Below, piece after piece: positions 35,655-43,874 of a stretch of 64,000 nucleotides of DNA. The notes under the pieces were generated by a model. It ran no database searches and was not told the origin of the DNA. It saw only the letters and a list, made by a program, of their open reading frames with translations. This DNA is from Bacillus sp. FJAT-29814 (lineage in GTDB: Bacteria > Bacillota > Bacilli > Bacillales > Cytobacillaceae), in contig NZ_LMTJ01000006.1 of assembly GCF_001510715.1 (NCBI RefSeq), forward strand, positions 62,001 through 126,000. Reading direction: 5' to 3'. Position numbers and translations under genes: made by a program. Position 1 is the first letter of the stretch; each line of letters starts with the position of its first letter.

Positions 35655-35760
35655 GAGTTGATATTCTTGTGCAGAACCAATTGATCAAATCCAAAATTAG
35701 ATTGACTCCCCCGGGACTACTAGGGTCCGGGTCTATGGAATAACTCAACAATATCAACTC
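35655..35760 (-). promoter_or_regulatory. Structured corA leader, unassigned riboswitch-like element
   Basis: GAGTTGATATT (minus strand at 35760-35750) pairs perfectly with AATATCAACTC (35665-35655) over 11 bp, closing an 84-nt loop. Inside is a GC-rich hairpin around 35707-35735 (CCCGGAC with GTCCCGGG, one bulge). I see no match to the M-box or the Mn2+ yybP-ykoY core. The closing stem ends 50 nt before the corA start. Confidence 0.5.
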
Positions 35761-35785
35761 CTTTTCTCACGCATGTGAAATTAAA

Positions 35786-35832
35786 ATAAAGTCGGCCGCT
35801 GTTTTAAGCAATACCTGTCAATCCGGCGGCCG
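35786..35832 (-). terminator. Probable terminator after the CDF gene
   Basis: CGGCCGC (35793-35799) and GCGGCCG (35826-35832) pair over a 26-nt loop, followed on the minus strand by ACTTTATTTT. Confidence 0.6.
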
Positions 35833-35893
35833 TTCATATCCACTACTATGATAAACCCAAATACTCGAAAGTACAAACCGGATTTTTTGGAAA

Positions 35894-36790
35894 TCACGTG
35901 TCTTCCGGAAAATATGGGTTTAAGTGCGTAAGCACCTCTTCAATGTTATCAAATTGGTCCATCAAACGTCTTTTAATTGACTTGGCAAGGTCATGGCCTT
36001 CCTTGATGGTTTTAAAATGATCAATTGAAATGCGTAAATCCACCAAAATATAATGCCCGTGCTCTCTTGCGCGGATGCGGTCAATCCGCTTCACTTCAGG
36101 GAAGTCATTGATAATAGCAATATATTCTTGAAGCGTCTCATTGTTAATATTTCGTTCGAGCAAAATATCGAAAGCTTCTGTCAGCATATCTTTGGCTATT
36201 TTAAAAATAAGATAGGCTACAAAAATACTGGCAACCTTATCGCCATAAAGCAGGGGCATGATATCAAATTTTTCGCCCAAAATGGACAGCAGGACGCCTA
36301 TAGCGGCGGCGAGAGAGGCGACAATATCCGCTTTATGGTCAAAGGCAATGGCTTCAATCGCCTTGCTGTTATGCTGCTTCGCCACCCCTAAAGAACTTCG
36401 ATACAAAATAACCTTTGACACAAAGGAGAATAACGCCACCCACACTGCCAATAAACTCGGTAGCTCCACTTTATGAAAGAATCCAGCAATTCCTTCATAG
36501 ACAACATACAAGGAAACGAGGAAGAGTAAGATGCCGACGACACCTGATACAATGACCTCTGCCTTACCATGACCATATGGATGCTCCTTATCAGCAGGTT
36601 TATTGGATATTTTTATTACCAATAGAACAATGACCGAGGCGACCACATCGGCGGCGGAGTGGATACCATCAGCAAATACGGCATCACTATTTCCAAGCCA
36701 GCCAATAATGATCTTGCCTGCCGTCAGGATTATATTACTAATTAAGCTAATCCAGGCGATCTTTTTCGCCAGCGATTCCCTTACAACCAT
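35894..36790 (-). CDS. Cation diffusion facilitator (CDF) family metal exporter
   Basis: 298 residues with six predicted helices and a cytoplasmic ferredoxin-like C-terminal domain. TM2 has ADGIHSAADVVAS (HxxxD) and TM5 has FDHKADIVASL (DxxxD), the metal site; a DxxxD in TM5 is known from Mn2+-type CDF proteins such as MneP/MneS. HPYGHGKAE is the loop signature. It uses the proton gradient to expel divalent metals. ATG 36790 is 8 nt from AAAGGA; an ATG at 36799 is too close. A 45-codon gene 31 bp upstream is likely co-transcribed. Confidence 0.92.
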   Translation of the reverse strand: MVVRESLAKKIAWISLISNIILTAGKIIIGWLGNSDAVFADGIHSAADVVASVIVLLVIKISNKPADKEHPYGHGKAEVIVSGVVGILLFLVSLYVVYEGIAGFFHKVELPSLLAVWVALFSFVSKVILYRSSLGVAKQHNSKAIEAIAFDHKADIVASLAAAIGVLLSILGEKFDIMPLLYGDKVASIFVAYLIFKIAKDMLTEAFDILLERNINNETLQEYIAIINDFPEVKRIDRIRAREHGHYILVDLRISIDHFKTIKEGHDLAKSIKRRLMDQFDNIEEVLTHLNPYFPEDT

Positions 36791-36821
36791 GCTTACCATC
36801 CTTTGTTATGAAAACTTCACC

Positions 36822-36959
36822 TTATTCTTCATGCCCCTCCTCCTCTTTTTTATTCATCTCCATTTCTTCTATTACAGAAATCTTGTTAATTTGATCATGC
36901 AAAAAATGAAAGGCTTGATCCAATTCTTCTCTTGATGGATAGTCATTTCGTTTCTTCAA
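36822..36959 (-). CDS. Small charged hypothetical protein (45 aa) upstream of the CDF gene
   Basis: 45 residues starting MKKRNDYPSREELDQAFHF and ending in a Glu-rich tail (KKEEEGHEE). It is hydrophilic and alpha-helical in appearance. The start is TTG 36959, 9 nt after AAAGGGG. No known motif. The stop is 31 bp before the CDF start on the same strand, so the two are probably one transcript. Low coding size makes it tentative, but the clean ribosome-binding site and amino-acid composition favour a real gene. Confidence 0.55.
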   Translation of the reverse strand: MKKRNDYPSREELDQAFHFLHDQINKISVIEEMEMNKKEEEGHEE

Positions 36960-37058
36960 AATGTAGTGCCCCTTTCAAAGTAATTATTTTATAAGAGTAA
37001 TCTAAAAAAAAGAACAAAAAATACTCCTGAAGTGATTTCATAAAAAGGAGTGTTAATA

Positions 37059-37271
37059 ATGGAAAAAAATGAACCAAAAAAAAGAAAAGAGGTTGCCGGA
37101 AGCATCTACCATACAAGCGACTATCAAAGTAATGACCCGCTTTCCCAAGGACTCGCCACTACTCATGAACAGGTGAGTGACGCCTATATGGAAGGCGAGA
37201 TCGATGCAGTCATTGATGATGTAGACGGCAAAGACATCCCTATTCCCCGCAAAGGTTTTGAGGAAGAGTAA
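37059..37271 (+). CDS. DUF4025 / YozQ-like small protein
   Basis: 70 residues: MEKNEPKKRKEVAGSIYHTS, then DYQSNDPLSQGLATTHEQVSDAYMEGEID and an acidic-basic end with IPIPRKGFEEE. The central SDAYMEGEIDA segment is the mark of the DUF4025 family, typified by YozQ in B. subtilis; its function is unknown. ATG 37059 follows AAAGGAG. The GTG at 37050 overlaps that site. The gene ends with a strong terminator that separates it from convergent yteA. It could be a spore or stress protein, but nothing visible proves it. Confidence 0.75.
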   Translation: MEKNEPKKRKEVAGSIYHTSDYQSNDPLSQGLATTHEQVSDAYMEGEIDAVIDDVDGKDIPIPRKGFEEE

Positions 37272-37278
37272 GGTCAGA

Positions 37279-37317
37279 GAAAACAGCTCTCTTTTATGAG
37301 AAAGCTGTTTTCTTTTT
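37279..37317 (+). terminator. Terminator after the DUF4025 gene
   Basis: GAAAACAGCT and AGCTGTTTTC form a 10-bp stem with a 14-nt loop and a T5 tail. Confidence 0.9.
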
Positions 37318-37325
37318 GCCTGCTT

Positions 37326-38081
37326 TTATTTATCATCCTCCACATAAGGGTCATGTTCATATGCCGGCAAATCCCCAAAACTGGTCATGATTCCATCTTC
37401 ATCCAAGGCATTTTCATATTGCTCATGCTGCGGATTCGGATATACGGTTATATTTTTCCCGTACATATCATTGCCGACAAAGTTTTCAAAATCCTCCACA
37501 TAACCTTCATTTTCCTCCGCCTCGTTGGACACATCATTATAATGATCCTTGGTGAAGGCAAAGTCGGATGGGGTTTCTGACGTCCCCCATTGAGACACAA
37601 TCTGCCAGGCGTCCTCAGCATCAAAGGCGACGTTTTCATCCTTTTCATCCATATCAAATTTGCCAAATGGCGGCATTAATACGCCCTCTTCCTGAGGACG
37701 ACTATTGGAAGTGCGCTGATCGGGGCTATGTTCAATGCAGCAGGTTGTATTCGGCAGGGCCTCTAAGCGCTCGAGTGGAATTTCCTTGCCGCACACCTCG
37801 CATTTACCATACGTTCCATTTTCCATAGCATTTAATGCTTTATTAATATTGTTAAGCTGCAATTTATAATGCTCAAGTAAGGCATTGTCCTTTTCCCGTT
37901 CAAAGAGCTCTGTTCCCTCATCGGCCGGGTGGTTATCATAACTGGACAATTCACCGACTGATTCATGATAATGAGCCCGGTCAAAGCCAAGATTGTCGTT
38001 CTGGTCCAGATGCTCCTCTAATTCAGCTTTTTCCTGCAATAATTGTAAGCGCAAATTGGATAACTGCTCGGTTGATAACAT
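37326..38081 (-). CDS. yteA: YteA-like TraR/DksA zinc-finger protein
   Basis: 251 residues. A coiled-coil-like N-terminal helix pair (LSTEQLSNLRLQLLQEKAEL) with the YDNHPADEGTELFEREKD segment precedes a C4-type finger, KCEVCGKEIPLERLEALPNTTCC, near residues 92-114. The acidic C-terminal half carries YGKNITVYPNPQHEQ and ends PYVEDDK. DksA-type proteins act on RNA polymerase; YteA itself is a sporulation-associated protein of unknown role. ATG 38081 follows GAAGGAG; the longer frame (to 38117) is not needed. Confidence 0.9.
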   Translation of the reverse strand: MLSTEQLSNLRLQLLQEKAELEEHLDQNDNLGFDRAHYHESVGELSSYDNHPADEGTELFEREKDNALLEHYKLQLNNINKALNAMENGTYGKCEVCGKEIPLERLEALPNTTCCIEHSPDQRTSNSRPQEEGVLMPPFGKFDMDEKDENVAFDAEDAWQIVSQWGTSETPSDFAFTKDHYNDVSNEAEENEGYVEDFENFVGNDMYGKNITVYPNPQHEQYENALDEDGIMTSFGDLPAYEHDPYVEDDK

Positions 38082-38284
38082 AGTTCTGCTCCTTCGTAAA
38101 AATCTATTTCTAACCATGTTTTTTCACATTAACTAGTTCCTCTATAGTTTCATTTGTTTCATGGCCGTTTATGTATTAAAAGAATAATTCCATTAAAAAC
38201 CTAACTCCCGCTTGGTGGGAATCTGAATAAGAACCTTTATTACGAGTATCTTAAAAATAAAGTGAATCAAAAGGGGAGTTTAGC

Positions 38285-38446
38285 GTGGTAAATTGGAACT
38301 TTGATAAATTCAGGAAGGCACAAGAGAAACATCAGGGGGAATATTTGGGAACAGATAGAAAACAGCCGCCCGGTTTAAACGATAGGGAATACAATAACCA
38401 AAGCAACACGGATAAATCTCCAGGGGCAACCGGACGTAATTTATAA
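38285..38446 (+). CDS. Small hydrophilic hypothetical protein (53 aa)
   Basis: 53 residues beginning MVNWNFDKFRKAQEKHQGEY and ending NTDKSPGATGRNL, polar and rich in Asn, Asp, Lys and Gly. The start is GTG 38285, about 6 nt after GGGGAG. A terminator (38463-38491) lies 17 bp after the stop, which supports an independent transcript. I recognise no domain; the composition resembles small spore-associated proteins, but that is only an impression. Confidence 0.55.
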   Translation: MVNWNFDKFRKAQEKHQGEYLGTDRKQPPGLNDREYNNQSNTDKSPGATGRNL

Positions 38447-38462
38447 ACAAATTTTTTTACTG

Positions 38463-38491
38463 AAAAGGTTGGGGTTCCTCTCAACCTTTTT
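38463..38491 (+). terminator. Terminator after the 53-codon gene
   Basis: AAAAGGTTG and CAACCTTTT form a 9-bp stem around a 10-nt loop, followed by further Ts. Confidence 0.88.
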
Positions 38492-38518
38492 AAATGTCCT
38501 AGTAGGAGGATTATTTTC

Positions 38519-39865
38519 ATGGGTAAATCAACGTCCGGTGACATGAAATGGTGGCAGCTTTCCCTATTCGGTGTGGGCTGCACGATTGGAACCGGTTTTT
38601 TTCTTGGTTCGAGTCTAGCTATAAAAATGACAGGACCTTCCATTTTAATTGGTTATTTAATTGCAGCAATTGGGACCTACTTTGTTTTCGATGCCCTTTC
38701 AAAAATGACCGCGAAGGAGCCGCTCGAAGGGGGCTTCCGTTCTTACGCTAAGAAGGCATATGGACGTTGGGCCGGCTTTACCAGTGGCTGGGTTTACTGG
38801 TGCTCGGAAGTGCTGATTATGGGCAGCCAGATGACGGCCCTGTCGATTTTTTCCCGATTTTGGTTTCCCAATGTCCCGCTTTGGGTGTTTGCGGCGGGCT
38901 ACGCACTCCTCGGGCTCGTGGTTATTTTAATCGGTGTCGGGATTTTGAACAAGCTTGAAAACATTCTAGCTGTATTAAAGGTATCCGCCATCTTAATGTT
39001 TATTATTATTGCTTTACTGGCGTTATTTGGGGTAATCGATGGCGAACGTCCGATTCAGTACCCGGACTCTAAAGGGGATTTCCTTCCCGGCGGTGTCTTA
39101 GGCTTGTGGTCAGCGGTGATTTTTGCTTTCTATGCCTTTGGCGGAATTGAGATTCTTGGGTTAATGGCGACAAAATTGAAAAATCCAAAGGAGGCACCGA
39201 AAGCAGGCCGGGTCATGCTGTTTTCGTTGATGTTTATCTATGCCCTATCAATTGGGCTGGCTGTGACAATGGTGCCATGGAATAGATTTAATGCCAAAGA
39301 GAGTCCGTTTGTGATTGCCCTGGATGCATACAATCTTTCGTTTGTCCCCCATATTTTTAACGGGGCCTTAATCATAGCCGGGTTTTCAACGATGGTGGCT
39401 TCGCTTTATGGAGTAACGAGTGTCCTCGTGACGCTGGCCGAGGAGGGAGATGCACCGGAAAGCTTTGCGAAAAATGGCAAGCTGAAGGTTCCCCTGCCAA
39501 CCTTGATTCTGACGATGCTTGGGATAGCCTCTTCAGTAGTATCTGCTCTAGTGATGCCAAACAGAATTTACGAATATATTACAACAGCGGCCGGGTTGAT
39601 GCTGTTATACAATTGGATGTTTATTTTGGCCTCCCCAAGGAAGATCCTTAAAATCAGGGCGCGGGATCGTATGAAATATTACCTGGGCATGGTTTTAATC
39701 CTCATTGCAGTGAGCGGCACATTATTTCATGATTCAAGCCGGCCCGGATTCTTTATCAGTTTGGCATTTCTTGGGATCATTGGTTGTATTACATTAATCA
39801 TGAATGCAAAATGGAAAAAGCACGAGAAACGGAAAAGAGTACTGAAGCCATGGCCGACGGCGTAG
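38519..39865 (+). CDS. APC-family amino acid permease
   Basis: 448 residues with 12 predicted membrane helices. The N-terminal GVGCTIGTGFFLGSSLAI is the unwound-TM1 substrate motif; EPLEGGFRSYAKKAYGRW near 68 and FAFYAFGGIEILGLMATKLKNP near 205 are the other family signatures. Permeases of this group import amino acids with protons. ATG 38519 follows GGAGG. It has its own terminator, which overlaps its stop codon. Substrate cannot be told from sequence. Confidence 0.9.
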   Translation: MGKSTSGDMKWWQLSLFGVGCTIGTGFFLGSSLAIKMTGPSILIGYLIAAIGTYFVFDALSKMTAKEPLEGGFRSYAKKAYGRWAGFTSGWVYWCSEVLIMGSQMTALSIFSRFWFPNVPLWVFAAGYALLGLVVILIGVGILNKLENILAVLKVSAILMFIIIALLALFGVIDGERPIQYPDSKGDFLPGGVLGLWSAVIFAFYAFGGIEILGLMATKLKNPKEAPKAGRVMLFSLMFIYALSIGLAVTMVPWNRFNAKESPFVIALDAYNLSFVPHIFNGALIIAGFSTMVASLYGVTSVLVTLAEEGDAPESFAKNGKLKVPLPTLILTMLGIASSVVSALVMPNRIYEYITTAAGLMLLYNWMFILASPRKILKIRARDRMKYYLGMVLILIAVSGTLFHDSSRPGFFISLAFLGIIGCITLIMNAKWKKHEKRKRVLKPWPTA

Positions 39866-39894
39866 CTGGCGTGATACAACCGCCAGCTTTTTTT
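39864..39894 (+). terminator. Terminator overlapping the permease stop codon
   Basis: AGCTGGCG (39864-39871, beginning inside the TAG stop) pairs with CGCCAGCT (39881-39888) and is followed by a run of Ts. Confidence 0.9.
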
Positions 39895-40519
39895 AACCAA
39901 ATAATGTCTGGAACGCCTGAACCCCAAAGTAAATGCCGAAGCCAATCATTGAAATCCCTGAAAATAGCGAAATCACCACCAACAGCCGCGAAGTCAAAAA
40001 CTTGCGGAAGCTGCTCGCAACCCCGGCCATTGTGATATCCCATAGTAGCAACCCAATAAAAATGGCACTACTGTACAGCACTAACTGGCTTGTGTCATAA
40101 GTGGCTGCAGTCTTCGCCAGCACAGATCCGTAGATTCCCAGCCAAAACAAAATCGTTAATGGATTGGAAATCGACATCAAAAATCCGGTTAGAAAGGATT
40201 TGGCTAATGGCTCCCCTCCCCGATGCTCCGCCAAATGAATCTTTCCCGCGTTTATGATTGCTTCTATGCCGGTATAAGTGAGCACAAAAAAGCCAAATAG
40301 CCAGAGAAATGTCTGCATGAACTCCGTTTCCAGAAAGTTAACTACTCCTATGTAAACAATCAGCATATATACACCATCGGCAAGCACGGCGCCAACCCCT
40401 ACCAGCCAAGCATGCATAAACCCGTTGCGAATCCCCCTGTCAATCTGGGCCGCATTAATGGGACCAATCGGTGCGGCAAGAGATAGTCCCAACAATATAT
40501 AGCTTAAAAATACATTCAT
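39893..40519 (-). CDS. LysE/RhtB-family amino acid exporter
   Basis: 208 residues with six hydrophobic helices. GLSLAAPIGPINAAQIDRGIRNG near the N-terminus is the conserved LysE segment, and SISNPLTILFWLGIYG near 115 is the second. LysE-type proteins export amino acids such as lysine, arginine, threonine or homoserine lactone relatives to avoid toxic build-up. ATG 40519 is a standalone gene; the opposite permease terminator lies at its 3' end. The substrate is unknown. Confidence 0.92.
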   Translation of the reverse strand: MNVFLSYILLGLSLAAPIGPINAAQIDRGIRNGFMHAWLVGVGAVLADGVYMLIVYIGVVNFLETEFMQTFLWLFGFFVLTYTGIEAIINAGKIHLAEHRGGEPLAKSFLTGFLMSISNPLTILFWLGIYGSVLAKTAATYDTSQLVLYSSAIFIGLLLWDITMAGVASSFRKFLTSRLLVVISLFSGISMIGFGIYFGVQAFQTLFG

Positions 40520-40643
40520 TCTAATCTGCCCCCCAACAGATATGACGTTCCAAGCCGCATGTAAAAAATTAAGCCTGTCTACCCATATGTATTCAGTAAC
40601 AGGGGGTTGTACGACTAAAAATTAATTAAACCGCTCTTTTACC

Positions 40644-40675
40644 AAAAAAATAAGAGCCCCCAATCCGGGAAGCCC
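40644..40675 (-). terminator. Weak terminator after the ykoT-like gene
   Basis: On the minus strand GCTTCC pairs with GGGGGC through G-U pairs and is followed at a few bases by TTTTTTT. The stem is short, so confidence is moderate. Confidence 0.5.
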
Positions 40676-40680
40676 TTTTA

Positions 40681-41700
40681 CTACTGATTCGTCTCAGATA
40701 CTTTTCGATAATCTAATTCTTGGTCAAGAAAATGGCGTCTTGGCAACGGCAAATTTAACGTATCGATATCAACGATAAATTTAGGACGCTGCTTCGTTTC
40801 TTTATATATTTTTCCGACATACTCGCCAATTAAGCCGATTGCAATCAACTGTAAGCCGCCAATAAGCCAGATGGAGGTAATTAGCGAGGTCCAACCGGTC
40901 TGAGTATTCCCGGTGAATTTAAGCGCCAAGAAATACCCTCCGAACACCATACTCATCAGAAAGGAAACAAATCCTACAGCTGACACCATGCGAATCGGCG
41001 ATACCGAAAAAGAGGTTATTCCGTCAAAAGCAAACGCAAGCATCTTTTTCAACGGATATTTTGTCTCACCCGCCTGCCGTTCAAGCCGGTCATAGTACAC
41101 GATGTCTGTGTGAAAACCGATGAGGGGCACGATCCCCCGCAAAAATAAGTTTACCTCTTTAAATTGCTCCAGTTCATGCAATGCCCGCTTGCTCATTAGC
41201 CTGAAATCAGCATGGTTATAAACAAGGTCGACTCCGAGCCTTTTCATGATTTTATAAAAGCATTGGGCAGTACTTCGCTTAAAGACTGAATCACGATCAC
41301 GGCCTTTGCGGACGCCGTACACAATGTCACAGCCTGCATGGTATTTCAAGATAAACTTACGGATGACTGTAATATCATCCTGCAGATCGGCATCAATGGA
41401 AACGGCGCAATCCGAGCGTTCTTTGGCAGCGCTTAGTCCGGCCAGCAGCGCATTCTGATGACCGACATTGCGCGAGAGTTTTAGCCCGCGGACATAGTCA
41501 TTTCGGAGCCCTTCTTTATAAATCAATTCCCATGTCCGATCCTTACTCCCATCATCGACAAACAGAAGCTTGCTTTGCCCGGAAACAAGCGATTCGGCAA
41601 TCAATTCCTTCAACAAAAGCGTAAGCGTGGCCATTGTTTCCGGCAAAACCTCTTCCTCGTTATAACATGGGACAACAATAGTCAGGACTGGTTCTGTCAT
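40681..41700 (-). CDS. ykoT: Membrane-bound family 2 glycosyltransferase (YkoT/GtrB/DPM1 type)
   Basis: 339 residues. TIVVPCYNEEEVLPETM at the start, FVDDGSKDRTWELI near 48 and SIDADLQDD near 99 form the GT-A core; two membrane helices lie near 230-290. This is the polyprenyl-phosphate glucosyl/mannosyl transferase class (GtrB, YkcC, YkoT), which loads a sugar onto undecaprenyl phosphate. It is 19 bp after the large membrane protein gene ykoS-like, matching the ykoS-ykoT pairing in B. subtilis, so the two likely decorate a cell-wall polymer together. ATG 41700. Confidence 0.9.
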   Translation of the reverse strand: MTEPVLTIVVPCYNEEEVLPETMATLTLLLKELIAESLVSGQSKLLFVDDGSKDRTWELIYKEGLRNDYVRGLKLSRNVGHQNALLAGLSAAKERSDCAVSIDADLQDDITVIRKFILKYHAGCDIVYGVRKGRDRDSVFKRSTAQCFYKIMKRLGVDLVYNHADFRLMSKRALHELEQFKEVNLFLRGIVPLIGFHTDIVYYDRLERQAGETKYPLKKMLAFAFDGITSFSVSPIRMVSAVGFVSFLMSMVFGGYFLALKFTGNTQTGWTSLITSIWLIGGLQLIAIGLIGEYVGKIYKETKQRPKFIVDIDTLNLPLPRRHFLDQELDYRKVSETNQ

Positions 41701-41719
41701 CTGTCAAATACCCCCGATG

Positions 41720-43426
41720 TCAATATGTCTTATATAAGTACACTTTCCATGCTGACGTTTTTGATTGGAACACCCGCTCAAGTGTCAGTTGATTTTCTGC
41801 AGCATTATCAATGGGAAGAGCGGAAAAAATATAACGACCGCCCATTTCTTTAAACACATCGGTATTCAATTCCAAATTTTTAAGCCGCCGTTTCGAGTCC
41901 TTCTTGATCATGTATCTTTTTCCCAGCTGTGCCGTAAACAGGTAGCAGCGGCCGCCCCATTGGTCAAAATATTTTCGAATCGTCTTATTTTTGGCCAATT
42001 CCTTTTCAATTATTTTCCGAAATTGATGTTTATAGCTTAATGGATAAAAATTGTTATAGGTATCGAGTGTGTAAAAGCCGTTATACTGGGCGATAGCCGG
42101 GTGGAGCCCGATACTGGCAACTCGAAACTCTTCTGGCGGAAGGGCAATATGATTTTTTATTTCTGTAAACAGTTCCTCGGCATAAAATTCTTTCACAGAT
42201 GGTTTATTTCGATAGATAATTTCATCATTATATAATCCCAAAAACAAGATTTGCATAACAGCCAGCCACTTCGCTGTTTTCGCCCAACTGCCCCCTTGAA
42301 GCACGATGATCTTTAATGCCAAGGCAAAGCTCGCGTAAATCACCATCGGTCGCAAAAAATGATAGCGGGCGAAATTGAACGTATCCAGAAAATGAAACTT
42401 TTTTGTCAACGGCAGCCAGCCCTCATAAAACCAGAACGCATACCAAAGCGATAAAAGGAAATTTAAGCTAAAAAGAAATACATAGAGTTTCTCTTGCTTC
42501 CACAGCTTTTTTGAATAAACAAAATAAATGGCGATAAATGTGGCAGGCAGAATAAATAATGTATGCAAGGTCATCACATGGGTATGGCCAAGAACATAAT
42601 TTTTAAAAGTCAGCCGGACTGCACGCCAAAACGGCAGATGGGCATGAAAGTATTCATCTCGGCTATTCGGCTCTCCTTTGAAGAGGAACGAGTAAACCAA
42701 GCGGTACTCCACCAGCATAAAGACAAATGTCATATAAGCAATTGCAGCTAGAAAGGGCAGATTCCAGCCTTTTTTGCGAATCACATCCGTCAGCCAAAAG
42801 ATCCCCATTGCACTCAAGAAAAAGAAAAAACCCAACACGATACTGGCATAAAACGGGATTAGTGTGAGAACTACATAATCCCTTACCGAGCATTCACCAC
42901 TTCGGATATTCAAGAATGCCCAAAGCGCAAGCGGCATCCCCAATGTGCTCAGCATGCCGGACGGCCAAAATGGGGTTAAGGCAAAGGCAAGGGATGCCGT
43001 AACGTTTAGCGTGAGCCATTTTTCACCAGGTAGCAGATGTTTTTTCAGGAGCAAATACATCCCCAAAAAAGCAACCACCCTTGTCAATGCCTGGCTTACC
43101 CCATAGGCAACCATGGTTGGCAGAAGGGAGTGGAGCCAGACAATCACGCTATACTCGGTTCCAAATGCATTCCGTGGCAGCACACCATTAATGATTTGCG
43201 GGATGACCCCTTGGACACCTCCGAATATTTCCCCGCTCCGCGCCAGGACCTTATACCAGGCCAGGTTTGAATCAAGATTATCATGGACACGGATATGGGC
43301 ATTTTCCTGAAGAATAAATAATGGAGAAAGATAGACCGCCAGTACAAGCAAGGCAAAAAGGATCAATCTTCGCTCTTTGGTTGTTTCCTTGATCACTTCG
43401 CTGCACCTCATAAGAAAATCGTTCAT
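41720..43426 (-). CDS. ykoS: YkoS-like polytopic membrane protein (DUF6044), probable sugar transfer partner
   Basis: About 568 residues with about 10-12 helices and a ~200-residue C-terminal extracytoplasmic part. ENAHIRVHDNLDSNLAWYKVL near 55 contains the acidic loop expected of GT-C-like enzymes, which use polyprenyl-phosphate sugars. Gene order with a YkoT-like GT2 supports a two-step decoration of a surface polymer. ATG 43426 (AAAGGG upstream) is chosen; a TTG at 43480 lies inside the terminator of the preceding gene. Function is by neighbour and topology only. Confidence 0.8.
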   Translation of the reverse strand: MNDFLMRCSEVIKETTKERRLILFALLVLAVYLSPLFILQENAHIRVHDNLDSNLAWYKVLARSGEIFGGVQGVIPQIINGVLPRNAFGTEYSVIVWLHSLLPTMVAYGVSQALTRVVAFLGMYLLLKKHLLPGEKWLTLNVTASLAFALTPFWPSGMLSTLGMPLALWAFLNIRSGECSVRDYVVLTLIPFYASIVLGFFFFLSAMGIFWLTDVIRKKGWNLPFLAAIAYMTFVFMLVEYRLVYSFLFKGEPNSRDEYFHAHLPFWRAVRLTFKNYVLGHTHVMTLHTLFILPATFIAIYFVYSKKLWKQEKLYVFLFSLNFLLSLWYAFWFYEGWLPLTKKFHFLDTFNFARYHFLRPMVIYASFALALKIIVLQGGSWAKTAKWLAVMQILFLGLYNDEIIYRNKPSVKEFYAEELFTEIKNHIALPPEEFRVASIGLHPAIAQYNGFYTLDTYNNFYPLSYKHQFRKIIEKELAKNKTIRKYFDQWGGRCYLFTAQLGKRYMIKKDSKRRLKNLELNTDVFKEMGGRYIFSALPIDNAAENQLTLERVFQSKTSAWKVYLYKTY

Positions 43427-43477
43427 TTTCCCTTTAACGTTCGCAAAACATCTGGAAATTATTCCTTTACCTGGATA

Positions 43478-43508
43478 CAAAAAAGCCTTCCCTAACGACG
43501 GGAAGGCT
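43478..43508 (-). terminator. Terminator overlapping the Spo0E-like stop codon
   Basis: AGCCTTCCC and GGGAAGGCT form a perfect 9-bp stem on the minus strand with a T-run after it; the TAG stop of the Spo0E-like gene is in the loop. Confidence 0.9.
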
Positions 43509-43665
43509 TATCGGCAAAATGATTATATGAATTTAATAGTGTATCAAGTTTTTGGCTGCATTGCACCACAGCCGGGTTGGTGTACCCGTGCTGAAAAGCC
43601 AGTTGAATCATTTCCATTCTAGTTTTTTCAATGCTGGTTAACAGGGAGTTCATACTAGTTTCCAT
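43492..43665 (-). CDS. Spo0E-like aspartyl-phosphate phosphatase
   Basis: 57 residues in two predicted helices. EKTRMEMIQLAFQHGYTNPAVV leads into the SQKLDTLLN motif (SxxxD), the catalytic signature of Spo0E, YisI and YnzD phosphatases, which dephosphorylate Spo0A-P and delay sporulation. ATG 43665 is 7 nt after AGAGG. The gene is short enough to escape simple ORF scans. It is followed by its own terminator. Its specificity within the phosphorelay is not visible. Confidence 0.88.
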   Translation of the reverse strand: METSMNSLLTSIEKTRMEMIQLAFQHGYTNPAVVQCSQKLDTLLNSYNHFADKPSRR

Positions 43666-43874
43666 GTCTCAACCTCTTTTCATATTAGGACTATATCCAT
43701 GTTATTAAACATAATTTACAAGTTTTGGGCAGATTATACAAGCTAGTTTTTTGAAAAGTTTCGAAGGTTTTGTGACAACGGCGCCTATATTGAAAAATAA
43801 GCCTCGGTATATTATTAGATGGTTTTTTTTCGTAAATAATAATGGAATGGATGCTGGAAATGAGGTGATTGCCC

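Noticed and set aside
35655-35760. M-box or Mn2+ (yybP-ykoY) riboswitch before corA
   Set aside because: The conserved core sequences of both classes were not found by eye.
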